From: Bacteroidales bacterium
Lineage (GTDB): Bacteria > Bacteroidota > Bacteroidia > Bacteroidales > UBA932
Assembly: GCA_015060335.1 (NCBI GenBank)
Contig: SUYR01000005.1
Span: forward strand, 52,080-116,079
Reading direction: 5' to 3'
DNA: 64,000 bases
The notes below the pieces were generated by a model that made no database searches, was not told the DNA's origin, and saw nothing but the letters and a program-made list of their open reading frames with translations. Numbering within the stretch: position 1 is the first letter of the stretch; each line of letters begins with the position of its first letter. Positions 27,194 to 36,881 of the stretch are shown piece by piece. Position numbers and translations under genes: made by a program.

Positions 27194-28129
27194 ATGATGA
27201 CTATTGAAAGCCCAGGTGCATTCTGGAAAGACTACGAACTTATTGATTCAGGAAACTTCGAGAAACTCGAAAGATTCGGTCCGTTCATCATGGCCCGTCC
27301 TGAGCCTAAAGCACTCTGGGACAAATCGTTGTCAGACGGGGAATGGAACAGGATGATCCACACCAGATTCAAGACTGGGGCGGGTTTTGGAAAAGCAGGC
27401 AAGGAAGACAGCGGAACATGGGAACGCCGCAAGAAGATGGACGACCAGTGGTATATCCGATACAACGGAGCACAGGAAGGACTGAATTTCTCGCTCAGAC
27501 TAGGTCTTACATCATTCAAGCATGTAGGAGTGTTCCCCGAGCAGTCATCAAACTGGGAATATATCTACAGGCAGACCAAAGCCCTCGTTGAAAAGGCGGA
27601 GGCAGAGGGCAGACCGAAACCGAAAGTCCTTAATCTTTTTGCATATACCGGAGCCGCATCACTTGCTGCAAAGGCTGCCGGTGCCGATGTCACCCACCTG
27701 GACTCTGTAAGACAGGTCGTAACGTGGGCGCGCGGCAATATGGAGGCAAGCCGTCTTGACAATATAAGATGGATAGTGGAAGACGCTCTTAAATTCGCAC
27801 GCCGCGAAGCTAAGAGAGGCAACACATATCAGGGAATAATCCTCGACCCGCCGGCATACGGTCACGGACCCGACGGAGAGAAATGGAAGCTTGACGAATG
27901 CCTTAACGAGATGCTTCAGTGCGTGGCTGCGATCCTCGCCCCACAGGACAGTTTCATGGTCCTCAACCTATACTCGAACGGCTACTCTGCCGTACTCGGA
28001 GAGACCATCGTCAAGCAGGCGTTCTGCCTTAAAAACGCATACAAGTCCCTCGATTTCGGGGAACTTGTACTGCGCGACTCATATGGCAAGAACCTACCTC
28101 TGAGTGTATTTGTAAGGCTTGCCAGATAA
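27194..28129 (+). CDS. Class I SAM-dependent methyltransferase (RlmI-like, PF10672 type)
   Basis: A 311-residue methyltransferase. SAM motif I is VLNLFAYTGAASLAAKAAGADVTHLD (about 154-180) and the catalytic-type motif ILDPPAYGHG (about 218-227) matches the DPPxF/Y signature of RlmI/RlmK-like RNA methyltransferases. It lacks the N-terminal PUA domain of RlmI. Start at 27194 is preferred because the promoter box lies at 27149-27156. The RNA substrate is unknown. Isolated gene, convergent with the DUF2723 gene. Confidence 0.85.
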   Translation: MMTIESPGAFWKDYELIDSGNFEKLERFGPFIMARPEPKALWDKSLSDGEWNRMIHTRFKTGAGFGKAGKEDSGTWERRKKMDDQWYIRYNGAQEGLNFSLRLGLTSFKHVGVFPEQSSNWEYIYRQTKALVEKAEAEGRPKPKVLNLFAYTGAASLAAKAAGADVTHLDSVRQVVTWARGNMEASRLDNIRWIVEDALKFARREAKRGNTYQGIILDPPAYGHGPDGEKWKLDECLNEMLQCVAAILAPQDSFMVLNLYSNGYSAVLGETIVKQAFCLKNAYKSLDFGELVLRDSYGKNLPLSVFVRLAR

Positions 28130-28141
28130 GGCATCAGCCGG

Positions 28142-31100
28142 TTATTCCGCATCCAGCATAGCATTGAAACGTTCGCGCAGGCTGTTGGCGAAGGTCTTGT
28201 CGCCGAAATGGTCGGCGAGCTCTGCCATGTAGGATATGCAGTTGTAGCATGCGTCGAACTCTCTCTTGGCGTAGTCGTAGTACTGGAGGAAGAATTCAGC
28301 TGAAACAAAGATGTCTTCGCTGAATCTCTCTGCAAGTTCGAGAGCCTTCTCCTTTGCTCCGGCCTGATAGTATGTCTCAATCATATCAAGGACCATATAC
28401 TCGTTTGAGAATCCCATATACGTGATATCAAGAGGGAAATTCTCTTCCGGAACACATTCCTGACACATATCGAGAAGTTCTATCGCCCTTTCGCTGTCAC
28501 CTATCTTGAGCATTTCCTTTGCTGCATTCACAAACAGGTTTCTCTGAGAAAGCACTCCGCAGAATGTATAGAAATTCTGATAATCGACGAAGTAGTCGGT
28601 ACGCTTGAGGGCATCCCAAGAATATACATTCTTTATCTTGTAATAAAGATCCTCTGGGTCTGCAAAGCCTATTTCTGTGCTCTTCATCTTGTTCTTGACA
28701 GGAACGAACTTGTATGAGAATCCTTCATACATGAGATAGTCCTTGATACCTATATTTATATCGCCACCCATGCTAAGAAGGTTTATAGGACGGTCCCACT
28801 GATAGTTTGAAAGCAGATCGAGCATGAAAAGTTCCGGTTTTGTGAGATAGTCCTTGCCCTGAGGGATAGTGAGAGTGATATACTCCGGTATCATATCCTC
28901 ATATTTCTTGTCAAGGATGCCGTATTTTATGACATTCTCCTTGTTCACCGGCATGACAAGCTTTCTTGACATGATATAGTCCACCATCCTGCCGCTTGTC
29001 AGAGGCAGTCTTGCATCCGGATGTCTGAACACCCTCATCACATCAGAAAGAAGAACGGCAGTATCGCGTGTATCATATATATGTACATATTCATTCGTAC
29101 CATACAGATACTGACGAGGTCCCACCGCAAGGTCGAGAGGCTTTGACTCGTTCACAGCCCATTTCATCTGATCGATATGCCAGTCTGTTCCGAGCAGAGA
29201 AGTATTGGCAATACGCACATCCGGGCGCACGTTCTCCACCTCCTGAGCATACCAGAGAGGGAAGGTATCATTGTCACCGTGAGTCACCAATATGCCGTTA
29301 GGGCCTACTGAATTGAGATAGTTCTTTGCCATTTCCACCGCTGTGTAACGGTTGCTTCTGTCATGGTCATCCCAGTTCTCTGCAGCCATCAGCACCGGCA
29401 CTCCAAGGAAAAGTACGGTAACTGCAGCAGCGACGGCAGTCTCCTTCTTCTGCGCACGGTCCTCAATCCACGAATACACCGCAGCTACGGCAAGACCGAT
29501 CCATACCGAGAAGAAATAGAATGATCCTGCATATGCATAATCACGTTCCCTTACCTGGAAAGGAGGCTGATTGAGATATATCACAATGGCGATTCCTGTC
29601 ATGAAGAACATGAGGAATGTAAGCCAGCAGCCTCTCTTGTCCCTCGAATACTGGAAGAAAAGTCCGAGAAGTCCGAGAAGAAGAGGGAGCATGTAATAAT
29701 GGTTCTTTGCCTTGTTGTTCTTGAGATAATCTGGCGCATCTGACTGGTCTCCCAGACGGATGCTGTCCAGGAAACCGATTCCGCTCTCCCAGTTGCCGGC
29801 CATGATGTCGCCCGGAGCAGGACTATGTATGTCGTTCTGTCTTCCGGCAAAGTTCCACATGAAATATCTCCAGTACATCCAGTTCATCTGATAGTCGAAG
29901 AAGAACGCCAGATTCTGGAAAAATGTAGGTTTCTTATGCTCGGCACCTGCCACTTTCTGGCCACCACCGTTCATATATGACTCGTAGAACTGTATGTGCT
30001 TGCCGTCAGAGCTCCACATTCGCGGGAAGAGCATCTTGCCGGAAGCATCATATTTCACATCTCCCGGTCCGTCTGCCTGAATATATTTGTCACCCATCGG
30101 AGCCCAGTATTTTGTCGCCTCTATTTCATATGGAGCGTCGAAATACTGACCATAGACAAGCGGATTGCTTCCATACTGCTCACGGCCGAGATACCTCACA
30201 AGTGTGAACGGATTATCAGGCTGATACTCGTTTGTAGGGGTTTTTGCGCTTGAACGTATGATCACGATAGAGAACAGCGAGAAGCCGATCACTATCATTG
30301 TAAAGCACAGAAGCGCGGTGTTGAGGAACACCTTGCCCTGCTTCATTGTCCTGAAAAGTCCCCAGAAACAAAGTCCCAGAAGGGCAGCCATGAAGAATAC
30401 TGCACCGCTGTTGAATGGAAGTCCGAGGGTATTGACAAAGAACAGGTCGAAATATGCCGCAAACTTTGGAAGATACGGTATGATTCCGAAAAGAATCACT
30501 GCAAGTATGACCACTGACAGCATGAATATCAGGAAATATTCCTTGAGGCTGTAGTGACCGTCTTCCCTTCTTCTGTAATAGAACATGAAGACCAGGGCAG
30601 GTATGGCAAGCAGATTCAGAAGATGGATACCGATGGAAAGGCCCATCAGGAAGCTTATCAGCACGATCCATCTGTTAGCATACGGACTGTCAGCCTGGTC
30701 GTACCACTTGGTCATCGCCCAGAACACCAGTGCAGTGACAAGGGATGACATGGCATATACCTCGCCTTCAACTGCGGAGAACCAGAACGTGTCGCTGAAT
30801 GTATAAGCAAGGGCTCCTACAGCACCAGAGCCGAAGATGGCGATTGCCTTTGCTATGCTGTAATTTCCCTTTTCATCCGGTCTTACAATACGTCTGGCAA
30901 AGAATACGATGGTAAGATACAGGAAAAATATAGTCAAAGCCGAGCATATTGCATTCATAGCATTGACCGCAACAGCGGCATGCTCAGGATCTGCAAACAT
31001 GCTGAAGACCCTTGCAATCAGCTGAAACACAGGGTTTCCCGGTGGATGTCCGACCTCAAGCTTGTATGAAGAAGCGATAAACTCACCGCAATCCCAGAAC

Positions 31101-31201
31101 GATGCGGTAGGCTCTATAGTCAGGAGATAGACTACCGCCGATATGACAAGCATAAGAGTCGCAGTCAGCCTTTTCCAGAGTGTGAATGTCTTATTGTCCA
31201 T
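28142..31201 (-). CDS. DUF2723 membrane protein (putative glycosyltransferase, GT117-type)
   Basis: A 1019-residue protein. The N-terminal half has about 11-13 TM helices and begins with the family signature TIEPTASFWDCGEFIASSYKLEVGHPPGNP (about 29-58), whose acidic residues resemble the first loop of GT-C enzymes such as protein O-mannosyltransferases. The soluble C-terminal part (about 600-1019) includes a GDNDTFPLWY motif and ends in helical TPR-like repeats (850-1019). Members are widespread in Bacteroidota; a role in protein O-glycosylation is an inference from the fold. Monocistronic. Confidence 0.88.
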   Translation of the reverse strand: MDNKTFTLWKRLTATLMLVISAVVYLLTIEPTASFWDCGEFIASSYKLEVGHPPGNPVFQLIARVFSMFADPEHAAVAVNAMNAICSALTIFFLYLTIVFFARRIVRPDEKGNYSIAKAIAIFGSGAVGALAYTFSDTFWFSAVEGEVYAMSSLVTALVFWAMTKWYDQADSPYANRWIVLISFLMGLSIGIHLLNLLAIPALVFMFYYRRREDGHYSLKEYFLIFMLSVVILAVILFGIIPYLPKFAAYFDLFFVNTLGLPFNSGAVFFMAALLGLCFWGLFRTMKQGKVFLNTALLCFTMIVIGFSLFSIVIIRSSAKTPTNEYQPDNPFTLVRYLGREQYGSNPLVYGQYFDAPYEIEATKYWAPMGDKYIQADGPGDVKYDASGKMLFPRMWSSDGKHIQFYESYMNGGGQKVAGAEHKKPTFFQNLAFFFDYQMNWMYWRYFMWNFAGRQNDIHSPAPGDIMAGNWESGIGFLDSIRLGDQSDAPDYLKNNKAKNHYYMLPLLLGLLGLFFQYSRDKRGCWLTFLMFFMTGIAIVIYLNQPPFQVRERDYAYAGSFYFFSVWIGLAVAAVYSWIEDRAQKKETAVAAAVTVLFLGVPVLMAAENWDDHDRSNRYTAVEMAKNYLNSVGPNGILVTHGDNDTFPLWYAQEVENVRPDVRIANTSLLGTDWHIDQMKWAVNESKPLDLAVGPRQYLYGTNEYVHIYDTRDTAVLLSDVMRVFRHPDARLPLTSGRMVDYIMSRKLVMPVNKENVIKYGILDKKYEDMIPEYITLTIPQGKDYLTKPELFMLDLLSNYQWDRPINLLSMGGDINIGIKDYLMYEGFSYKFVPVKNKMKSTEIGFADPEDLYYKIKNVYSWDALKRTDYFVDYQNFYTFCGVLSQRNLFVNAAKEMLKIGDSERAIELLDMCQECVPEENFPLDITYMGFSNEYMVLDMIETYYQAGAKEKALELAERFSEDIFVSAEFFLQYYDYAKREFDACYNCISYMAELADHFGDKTFANSLRERFNAMLDAE

Positions 31202-31245
31202 TTACCTTATGATATTTTCTATACTTTATATTATTTTCAAACTGA

Positions 31246-31274
31246 CAAATATACAACGAATATCGCTATATTTG
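31246..31274. promoter_or_regulatory. Divergent -7 boxes for the DUF2723 and SUI1 genes
   Basis: TATATTTG on the minus strand (31246-31253) for the DUF2723 gene and TATATTTG on the plus strand (31267-31274) for the SUI1 gene. The spacing of only 13 bases means the two promoters overlap and probably compete. Confidence 0.5.
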
Positions 31275-31298
31275 CAAAAAATCAAGACAACTTCTGAC

Positions 31299-31643
31299 AT
31301 GGCAGACAACGACTGGAAGAAAAGACTTGGAGTGGTATTCTCCACAAATCCCGACTTTGCATATACTGAAGAAGCCGAAGAGGAAACTGCAACTCTTGAG
31401 CCTTCAAAGCAGAATCTCATCGTATCCATAGATAGAAAGGGACGTGCGGGAAAACAGGTGACACTTGTCACAGGATTCGTAGGCACTGCGGATGACCTGA
31501 GCGAACTCGGACGCACACTCAAGGTAAAATGCGGAGTGGGAGGCAGTGCAAAAGACGGAGAAATAGCAATCCAGGGCGATTTCCGCGACAGGATCGTCAC
31601 CCTGCTGAAAGATATGGGTTACAGAGCAAAACGAGGGAACTGA
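31299..31643 (+). CDS. SUI1/eIF1-family translation factor (YciH-like)
   Basis: A 114-residue protein. The C-terminal SUI1 fold is visible: IDRKGRAGKQVTLVTGFVG, LGRTLKVKCGVGGSAKDGEIAIQGDFRDRIVTLLKDMGY. Bacterial YciH can act like eIF1 in start-site fidelity, but its natural role is unsettled. Start at 31299 (MADNDWKK) lies 24 bases after the promoter box; the upstream in-frame ATG would lie inside the divergent gene. It is followed after 1 base by the DUF4271 gene. Confidence 0.92.
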   Translation: MADNDWKKRLGVVFSTNPDFAYTEEAEEETATLEPSKQNLIVSIDRKGRAGKQVTLVTGFVGTADDLSELGRTLKVKCGVGGSAKDGEIAIQGDFRDRIVTLLKDMGYRAKRGN

Positions 31644-31644
31644 C

Positions 31645-32265
31645 ATGCTTTTCGATATTCTTGCATTGGTCTCACTTCTTTTTGTCATCGTGCTGCTGAA
31701 GCGGCTGGTGGGCATTTTTCCGTCATTGACCTCCTGCATGGCAAGGTGGAAAGAGAATGTAAACCTCCAGCATAGCCTCAAGACACGTACAGACAGGGAT
31801 CTTCTGGCGGCATCGATGTGCATACCATTTGTCCTCACCGCTTTCCGATTCAGGATGTATTGTCCCGATTTCATGCTCGGCTTCGGAGAAGATGCACGGC
31901 TCGGACTCACATTCGGAATATTTGCAGCATATATAGCTCTCCGGGTAGCATGCAGATATATATTCCGTTTCCACAAGACCCCGACGGCCATATTTGAGAC
32001 AGCCACAGAGTCTGTAAGAACATACTTCATACCTCTTACTCTGCTTATGATGGCAATAGGTGGAATACTATCCTTAACCGACGTACCTATATCTCATATC
32101 AGGACTGCAATGTTTTGGGTATCAGGGGCTATATATATCGTGTTTCTCATAAGAAAAACACAAATTTTTCATTCATCTTGCTCTTTTTTCGTGTCTTTTT
32201 TGTACCTTTGCGCCCTCGAAATTTTACCCACTGGAGTCCTAATAGCTTCAGCGGTTATTTTTTAG
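31645..32265 (+). CDS. DUF4271 integral membrane protein
   Basis: A 206-residue protein with about five or six TM helices and the motif RFHKTPTAIFE in the middle, characteristic of DUF4271. In Bacteroidota this family commonly precedes hemD, as here (28 bases upstream). Function unknown. The last 60 or so bases of the gene contain a promoter box for hemD. Confidence 0.85.
   Translation: MLFDILALVSLLFVIVLLKRLVGIFPSLTSCMARWKENVNLQHSLKTRTDRDLLAASMCIPFVLTAFRFRMYCPDFMLGFGEDARLGLTFGIFAAYIALRVACRYIFRFHKTPTAIFETATESVRTYFIPLTLLMMAIGGILSLTDVPISHIRTAMFWVSGAIYIVFLIRKTQIFHSSCSFFVSFLYLCALEILPTGVLIASAVIF
32203..32210 (+). promoter_or_regulatory. Internal promoter box for hemD-rnpA-yidD
   Basis: TACCTTTG inside the 3' end of the DUF4271 gene, about 84 bases before the hemD ATG, with TTG 22 bases upstream. 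Confidence 0.5.
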
Positions 32266-32293
32266 CTAAAAGACACAGATTTTCCAAGAGATA

Positions 32294-33034
32294 ATGAGCG
32301 TTAAGAACATCCTGATTTCACAGCAGCAGCCGAAGACGGCTTCACCTTACACCACTATTGCAGAAAAGTTCGGAGTCAACTTCGACTTCATACCGTTTTT
32401 CAAGAATGAGCCTCTTACATCAAGGGAGTTCCGCGCTCAGAGAATCAATATTCTTGACCATACAGCGATAGTATTTTCTGCCCGCACCACCATAGACGCA
32501 TTCTTCCAGCTCTGTGAAGAACTCAGAGTGAAGGTGCCGGAAACCATGAAGTACTTCTGTACATCAGAAGCAGTGGCAAACTATCTTCAGAAACATATTG
32601 TCTATAGAAAAAGAAAGATATTCTTCGGAGATGGCAGACCGGAATCCATACTCGGCCTTATCAGTGCAAAGCATAAGGGCGAGAACTTCCTGATTGCAAC
32701 GGCAAGCTCAACAGGCAAAGATGCAGTGACCAAGGTATTCGAGACTTCTCCATACAAATTTGAAACGGCAGTATTTGTAAAGCCAGTATCACAGGATATC
32801 AAGGCTATAGACCTTCACTCATATGATGTGGTAGTATTCTTCAATCCTGCCGACGTGAAGTCTCTTTTCGAAAACCAGCCAGATTTCAAACAGGAGGAGA
32901 TCCGATTCGTATCATACGGGAAGTCAATAGTGAGTGCCATGAACGAGGCCGGACTCACTATCGAGATCTCAGCGCCGACAACAGAGGCGCCATCTGTAGC
33001 AAAGGCACTTGAAATTTTTCTTTCAAAGAACTGA
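32294..33034 (+). CDS. hemD: Uroporphyrinogen-III synthase
   Basis: A 246-residue HEM4-family protein; this family is weakly conserved. Recognisable segments are the N-terminal KNILISQQQPKTASPYTTIAEKFG, DHTAIVFSARTTIDAFFQLC and VVVFFNPADVKSLFE, with SYGKSIVSAMNEAGL near the C-terminus. It closes and inverts ring D of hydroxymethylbilane in heme synthesis. Other heme genes are not nearby. One base separates its stop from the GTG of rnpA. Confidence 0.85.
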   Translation: MSVKNILISQQQPKTASPYTTIAEKFGVNFDFIPFFKNEPLTSREFRAQRINILDHTAIVFSARTTIDAFFQLCEELRVKVPETMKYFCTSEAVANYLQKHIVYRKRKIFFGDGRPESILGLISAKHKGENFLIATASSTGKDAVTKVFETSPYKFETAVFVKPVSQDIKAIDLHSYDVVVFFNPADVKSLFENQPDFKQEEIRFVSYGKSIVSAMNEAGLTIEISAPTTEAPSVAKALEIFLSKN

Positions 33035-33035
33035 A

Positions 33036-33425
33036 GTGGAAGAAAGGAAGCCTAATACTCTTCCTAAGCAAGAAAGATTATGTGGCAAGAAAGGCATTGA
33101 CAGACTTCTTGCCAAGGGGAGACACGGCACTGTCGGCCAGATGCGTTATATCTATGCAACCGGAAACGACATGGAATTCAACCGCATACTGATCTCGGTC
33201 CCAAAGAAACTTTTCAAGAGGGCCGTAAAACGTAATGTACTCAAACGCCGCATCAGGGAAAGCTGGAGAAGAAGAAAGCACGAGCTTGAAATCAAGAGAG
33301 GTACGGACATACTCTTCATCTACTCCACAAAGGAAGTCCTGAGCTACCAGGAAATCTACGACAGCATCGGCAATATCATTGAAAGACTTAACAATTCACA
33401 GAAAGCCAATGGAAAAACAGAATAA
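33036..33425 (+). CDS. rnpA: Ribonuclease P protein component
   Basis: A small basic protein (129 residues from GTG at 33036; a TTG at 33009 inside hemD is a poorer choice). The family signature [22 protein letters not shown] (the RNR motif) and the N-terminal [20 protein letters not shown] are clear. It aids 5' tRNA maturation with the RNase P RNA, which is not in this window. It overlaps yidD by 17 bases; rpmH is not adjacent. Confidence 0.95.
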   Translation: MEERKPNTLPKQERLCGKKGIDRLLAKGRHGTVGQMRYIYATGNDMEFNRILISVPKKLFKRAVKRNVLKRRIRESWRRRKHELEIKRGTDILFIYSTKEVLSYQEIYDSIGNIIERLNNSQKANGKTE

Positions 33426-33663
33426 AAAAAGCCCACTGACATGGCGGAAGATTCTGATATTTCCATTCATCTTTCTCATCCGTTTCTACCAGTTGTGCAT
33501 TTCCCCTCTTACCCCGGCGGCATGCAGATTCAGACCGACATGCTCACAGTATGCCCTTGAAGCATTCAGAAAACATGGAGTATTCAAGGGTTTTTATCTG
33601 ACTGTACGAAGAATTCTACGTTGTCATCCTTGGGGCGGACACGGATATGATCCTGTCCCATAA
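33409..33663 (+). CDS. yidD: Membrane protein insertion efficiency factor YidD
   Basis: An 84-residue protein with an N-terminal amphipathic/hydrophobic helix and the invariant core [19 protein letters not shown], then [18 protein letters not shown]. Start at ATG 33409 (MEKQNKK). It follows rnpA as in most bacteria. Confidence 0.96.
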   Translation: MEKQNKKSPLTWRKILIFPFIFLIRFYQLCISPLTPAACRFRPTCSQYALEAFRKHGVFKGFYLTVRRILRCHPWGGHGYDPVP

Positions 33664-34011
33664 TCATATGTTGTTTTTGTTAAAAACAACGAATACAAGG
33701 CTTACAACAGCTAAAACAACATCAAAAACAACAAATGCTACAACCGCGGCAAATGTGAAAATAGCGACCTTTGCCATCGGTTAAGAATCTTATTCGTCAA
33801 CTCTTCGGGTCCAATTCCAAAAATGTGTGCAATTCCTATTATGGACTCGACAGAGTGAAATAAAAAAGGAGAAGCCGTGACGGTTTCTCCTTTTTTATTT
33901 TTATAACGTCGTTTTGAAATCAGTCTAATTTCGGAGCGAAGCGACAAGACGGCTTCTGCCGGCCGACCAACGGTCGTATTATCCCCCTAATAGGGGGCAG
34001 GGGGTTAGACT
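33664..34011. other. Gene-free region between yidD and lepA
   Basis: About 350 bases without a convincing gene. It holds a short minus-strand coding-like stretch, roughly 33740-33860, whose translation (VESIIGIAHIFGIGPEEL) looks like the end of an XRE-type HTH domain but has no start; a strong terminator at 33862-33896; and an insertion-like GC-rich repeat at about 33912-34039. Confidence 0.5.
33862..33896. terminator. Terminator hairpin downstream of yidD
   Basis: A 16-bp stem (aaaaaaggagaagccg / cggtttctcctttttt, one G-U pair) with a 3-base loop. It has A on the left and T on the right, so it can serve transcription from both sides. Confidence 0.8.
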
Positions 34012-34050
34012 ATGGCAGTTTTGAAATTAATCTAATTTCAAAACTGCCAT
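33912..34050. repeat. Insertion-like repeat at the lepA stop codon
   Basis: A 21-base sequence ttttgaaat-n-a-n-tctaatttc occurs at 33912-33932 and 34019-34039 (two differences) and brackets a GC-rich segment with inner palindromes (ccggccgacc, cccctaataggggg) and a gagcgaagcgac tail like that in the 17415 repeat. The right copy also forms an 18-bp perfect inverted repeat (34012-34029 / 34033-34050) containing the last codons and stop of lepA. Confidence 0.7.
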
Positions 34051-35814
34051 GAAGGCGCTCTGCGGCACCTCGACCGTTCCGATCTGACGCATCCTCTTCT
34101 TACCCTGTTTCTGTTTCTCAAGCAACTTTCTCTTACGAGAGATATCACCACCATAACATTTCGCAGTCACATCCTTACGCACAGCCTTCACCGTCTCACG
34201 AGCAATGATCTTCGCGCCCACTGCCGCCTGGATAGCGATATCGAACTGCTGACGAGGTATGAGTTCCTTGAGTTTCTCGCACATCTTACGTCCGAAATCG
34301 TAAGCATGGTCTGCATGTATCAGAGACGAAAGGGCATCAGCAGGATCTCCGTTCAGAAGGATATCCAGTTTGACAAGCTTCGCCTCCTTGAATCCGATCA
34401 CATGATAGTCAAATGAAGCATATCCCTTTGATATAGACTTGAGTTTGTCGTAGAAATCGAAGACAATCTCCGAAAGAGGCATTTCATATGTAAGTTCAAG
34501 TCTGTCTGCTGTAAGATAATGCTGATTAATGAGCACTCCCCTCTTGTCGAGGCAAAGTTTCATGATCGGTCCGTAATAGTCGGCACGCGAAATCACCTGC
34601 GCCCTGATATATGGTTCTTCAATATGATCGATAAGCGTAGCCGCCGGAAGTCCTGAAGGATTATGGACATCCAGACACTCGCCTTGAGTGGTATATACCT
34701 TATATGAGACGTTAGGCACTGTAGTGATCACGTCCATATTGAACTCTCTGAAGAGACGCTCCTGTACAATTTCAAGATGGAGCAGACCAAGGAAACCGCA
34801 ACGGAATCCGAATCCCAAGGCAAGAGAAGACTCAGGCTCGAATACCAGAGATGCATCATTGAGCTGGAATTTCTCGAGAGAGGCTCTAAGTTCCTCATAC
34901 TGGTCAGTCTCAACAGGATACATACCGGCAAACACCATCGGCTTCACCTCTTCAAATCCCTCGATCGCATTCTGACATGGATTAGTGACATGAGTAATGG
35001 TATCTCCCACCTTTACCTCCACCGCCGACTTGATGCCGGAAATGATATATCCTACACTTCCGCATGGAATCTCCTTGCGAGGATGCATCTTCATCTTAAG
35101 GACTCCGATCTCATCTGCAACATATTCCTTTCCGGTACTTACGAACTTGACCTTGTCGCCCGGCTTTATAGAGCCGTTCATCACCTTGAAATATGCTATG
35201 ATACCTCTGAACGAGTTGAATACAGAGTCAAAGATCAAAGCCTGAAGTGGCGCATCCGGATCTCCCTCAGGAGCAGGTATTCTCTCCACAATTGCATCCA
35301 GCACATCCTTTACTCCTTCTCCTGTCTTTCCGGAAGCGAGCAGGATATCCTCCGGCTTGCAACCGAGCAGATCTACCACCTGGTCTGTCACCACATCAAC
35401 CATTGCAGATTCCACATCAATCTTATTGAGCACAGGAATGATTTCGAGGTCATGTTCTATGGCAAGATACAGATTGGAAATAGTCTGTGCCTGTATTCCT
35501 TGAGTGGCATCCACGACAAGAAGGGCTCCTTCACATGATGCTATGGCACGAGAAACCTCATACGAGAAGTCCACGTGCCCCGGAGTGTCGATAAGGTTCA
35601 GCGTATATGTCTGACCATTATGGACGTAGTCCATCTGGATAGCATGACTCTTGATGGTGATACCCTTCTCTTTCTCGAGGTCCATCGAGTCCAGCACCTG
35701 ATTCTCCATATCACGTGCAGTCAGGGTGTTTGTGATCTCCAGCATTCTGTCCGCCAAGGTACTCTTACCATGGTCGATATGCGCTATGATGCAAAAGTTT
35801 CTTGTATTCTTCAT
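34027..35814 (-). CDS. lepA: Elongation factor 4 (ribosomal back-translocase)
   Basis: A 595-residue translational GTPase. G1 [10 protein letters not shown]2 [13 protein letters not shown]3 DTPGHVDF, G4 NKID are in order at residues 10-135; the LepA-specific C-terminal domain ([24 protein letters not shown], then [26 protein letters not shown]) is intact. The final codons lie within an inverted repeat. Monocistronic, divergent from the ECF sigma gene. Confidence 0.98.
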   Translation of the reverse strand: MKNTRNFCIIAHIDHGKSTLADRMLEITNTLTARDMENQVLDSMDLEKEKGITIKSHAIQMDYVHNGQTYTLNLIDTPGHVDFSYEVSRAIASCEGALLVVDATQGIQAQTISNLYLAIEHDLEIIPVLNKIDVESAMVDVVTDQVVDLLGCKPEDILLASGKTGEGVKDVLDAIVERIPAPEGDPDAPLQALIFDSVFNSFRGIIAYFKVMNGSIKPGDKVKFVSTGKEYVADEIGVLKMKMHPRKEIPCGSVGYIISGIKSAVEVKVGDTITHVTNPCQNAIEGFEEVKPMVFAGMYPVETDQYEELRASLEKFQLNDASLVFEPESSLALGFGFRCGFLGLLHLEIVQERLFREFNMDVITTVPNVSYKVYTTQGECLDVHNPSGLPAATLIDHIEEPYIRAQVISRADYYGPIMKLCLDKRGVLINQHYLTADRLELTYEMPLSEIVFDFYDKLKSISKGYASFDYHVIGFKEAKLVKLDILLNGDPADALSSLIHADHAYDFGRKMCEKLKELIPRQQFDIAIQAAVGAKIIARETVKAVRKDVTAKCYGGDISRKRKLLEKQKQGKKRMRQIGTVEVPQSAFMAVLKLD

Positions 35815-35833
35815 TTTATCACGATAATCGTTG

Positions 35834-35862
35834 CAAAGATACGTTAAAATTTTCTATTTTTG
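35834..35862. promoter_or_regulatory. Divergent -7 boxes for lepA and the ECF sigma gene
   Basis: TATCTTTG on the minus strand (35834-35841) for lepA and TATTTTTG on the plus strand (35855-35862) for the sigma gene; the latter rules out an upstream in-frame ATG at 35831. Confidence 0.55.
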
Positions 35863-35899
35863 CTTAAACCTGAGCCATGTTCGGGAGTCTAAATCCGCA

Positions 35900-36448
35900 A
35901 TGACTGACCAGGAAATCATACAACTTCAAAGATCGGGCGAATTTGACAAGGCGTTCAATGCAATAGTTGACTCCTATTCGGAGCAGCTATATTGGCATGT
36001 GCGCCGTTTTCTGTGCAGTCATGAAGACACAGATGACACTCTTCAGGACATATTCATAAAGATATGGAACGCCCTCCCGACATTCAAGGGAGAGTCCCGC
36101 ATATACACCTGGCTATATAGGATCGCCACAAACGAGGCCTTGAATTTTTTGCGACGCCAGCGCATAATATCTTTCATAGGTCTTGATTCTCCGACCGAAA
36201 AGCTGGTGAAAAAGATAGATGAAGATCCGTATTTCAACGGCGACACTCTCCAGAGAGAGCTGCACAAAGCCATCCAGAGACTCCCGCAGAAACAGAAACT
36301 TGTCTTCAACCTGAGATATTTCGACGAAATGAAATACGAGGACATAGCAGAAATAACAGGTACCTCTGTCGGAGCACTGAAGGCGTCATACCACCACGCC
36401 TACAACAAGATTAAGGCAGAACTTGAAGAAAAACTTATTGAAAATTAA
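35900..36448 (+). CDS. ECF RNA polymerase sigma factor (sigma-70 family)
   Basis: A 182-residue sigma factor: region 2 (HEDTDDTLQDIFIKIWNALPTFKGESRIYTWLYRIATNEALNFLRR, about 54-98) binds the -10 element, and region 4 (LPQKQKLVFNLRYFDEMKYEDIAEITGTSVGALKASYHHAYNKIK, about 130-175) the -35. Start ATG at 35900 follows the promoter box. It heads a three-gene set with a single-pass membrane protein and a Spy-like periplasmic protein, which suggests an envelope-stress sigma system. Confidence 0.93.
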   Translation: MTDQEIIQLQRSGEFDKAFNAIVDSYSEQLYWHVRRFLCSHEDTDDTLQDIFIKIWNALPTFKGESRIYTWLYRIATNEALNFLRRQRIISFIGLDSPTEKLVKKIDEDPYFNGDTLQRELHKAIQRLPQKQKLVFNLRYFDEMKYEDIAEITGTSVGALKASYHHAYNKIKAELEEKLIEN

Positions 36449-36481
36449 ACCTTTCCATACAATATCAATCTAAATGTCGGT

Positions 36482-36871
36482 ATGAAGAAATCAGGAACAG
36501 ATATATTATCAGGCAGGCAGGAGCTCAGGCAGATGCCATATACGACTCCGACCGGTTACTTTGACGTCCTCAAGCATGACTTGAAGGAGACAAGCCGCCC
36601 GGCAGGCCATGGTCTCAGGAAGTTTGCACCTTATGTGGCACTTGCCGCAGCCATGCTCACCTTGCTGTTTGCAGCTGGAGGATTCTATCTGGAGCGCATG
36701 AATGGAGAAGAATTCACTCAGGAAGATTACATTGTTTTTTCAGAAGACATGACCAACACACTCTTCTACACCATGGAAGAAGAATATGAGCAGTACGCCG
36801 ACGCACTTACTGAAGACGACATAATCGAATATCTCATATATACAGACACCGAAATTGACGAATTATATTAA
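36482..36871 (+). CDS. Single-pass membrane protein, candidate anti-sigma factor
   Basis: A 129-residue protein with a cytoplasmic N-terminus of about 45 residues (TPTGYFDVLKHDL), one TM helix at about 48-70, and a short acidic periplasmic tail (about 71-129, rich in Glu/Asp). This topology and its place right after the sigma gene suggest an anti-sigma factor, though I recognise no zinc or RskA-type domain. It lies 33 bases after the sigma gene and 10 before the next one. Confidence 0.65.
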   Translation: MKKSGTDILSGRQELRQMPYTTPTGYFDVLKHDLKETSRPAGHGLRKFAPYVALAAAMLTLLFAAGGFYLERMNGEEFTQEDYIVFSEDMTNTLFYTMEEEYEQYADALTEDDIIEYLIYTDTEIDELY

Positions 36872-36881
36872 AACTTATATT

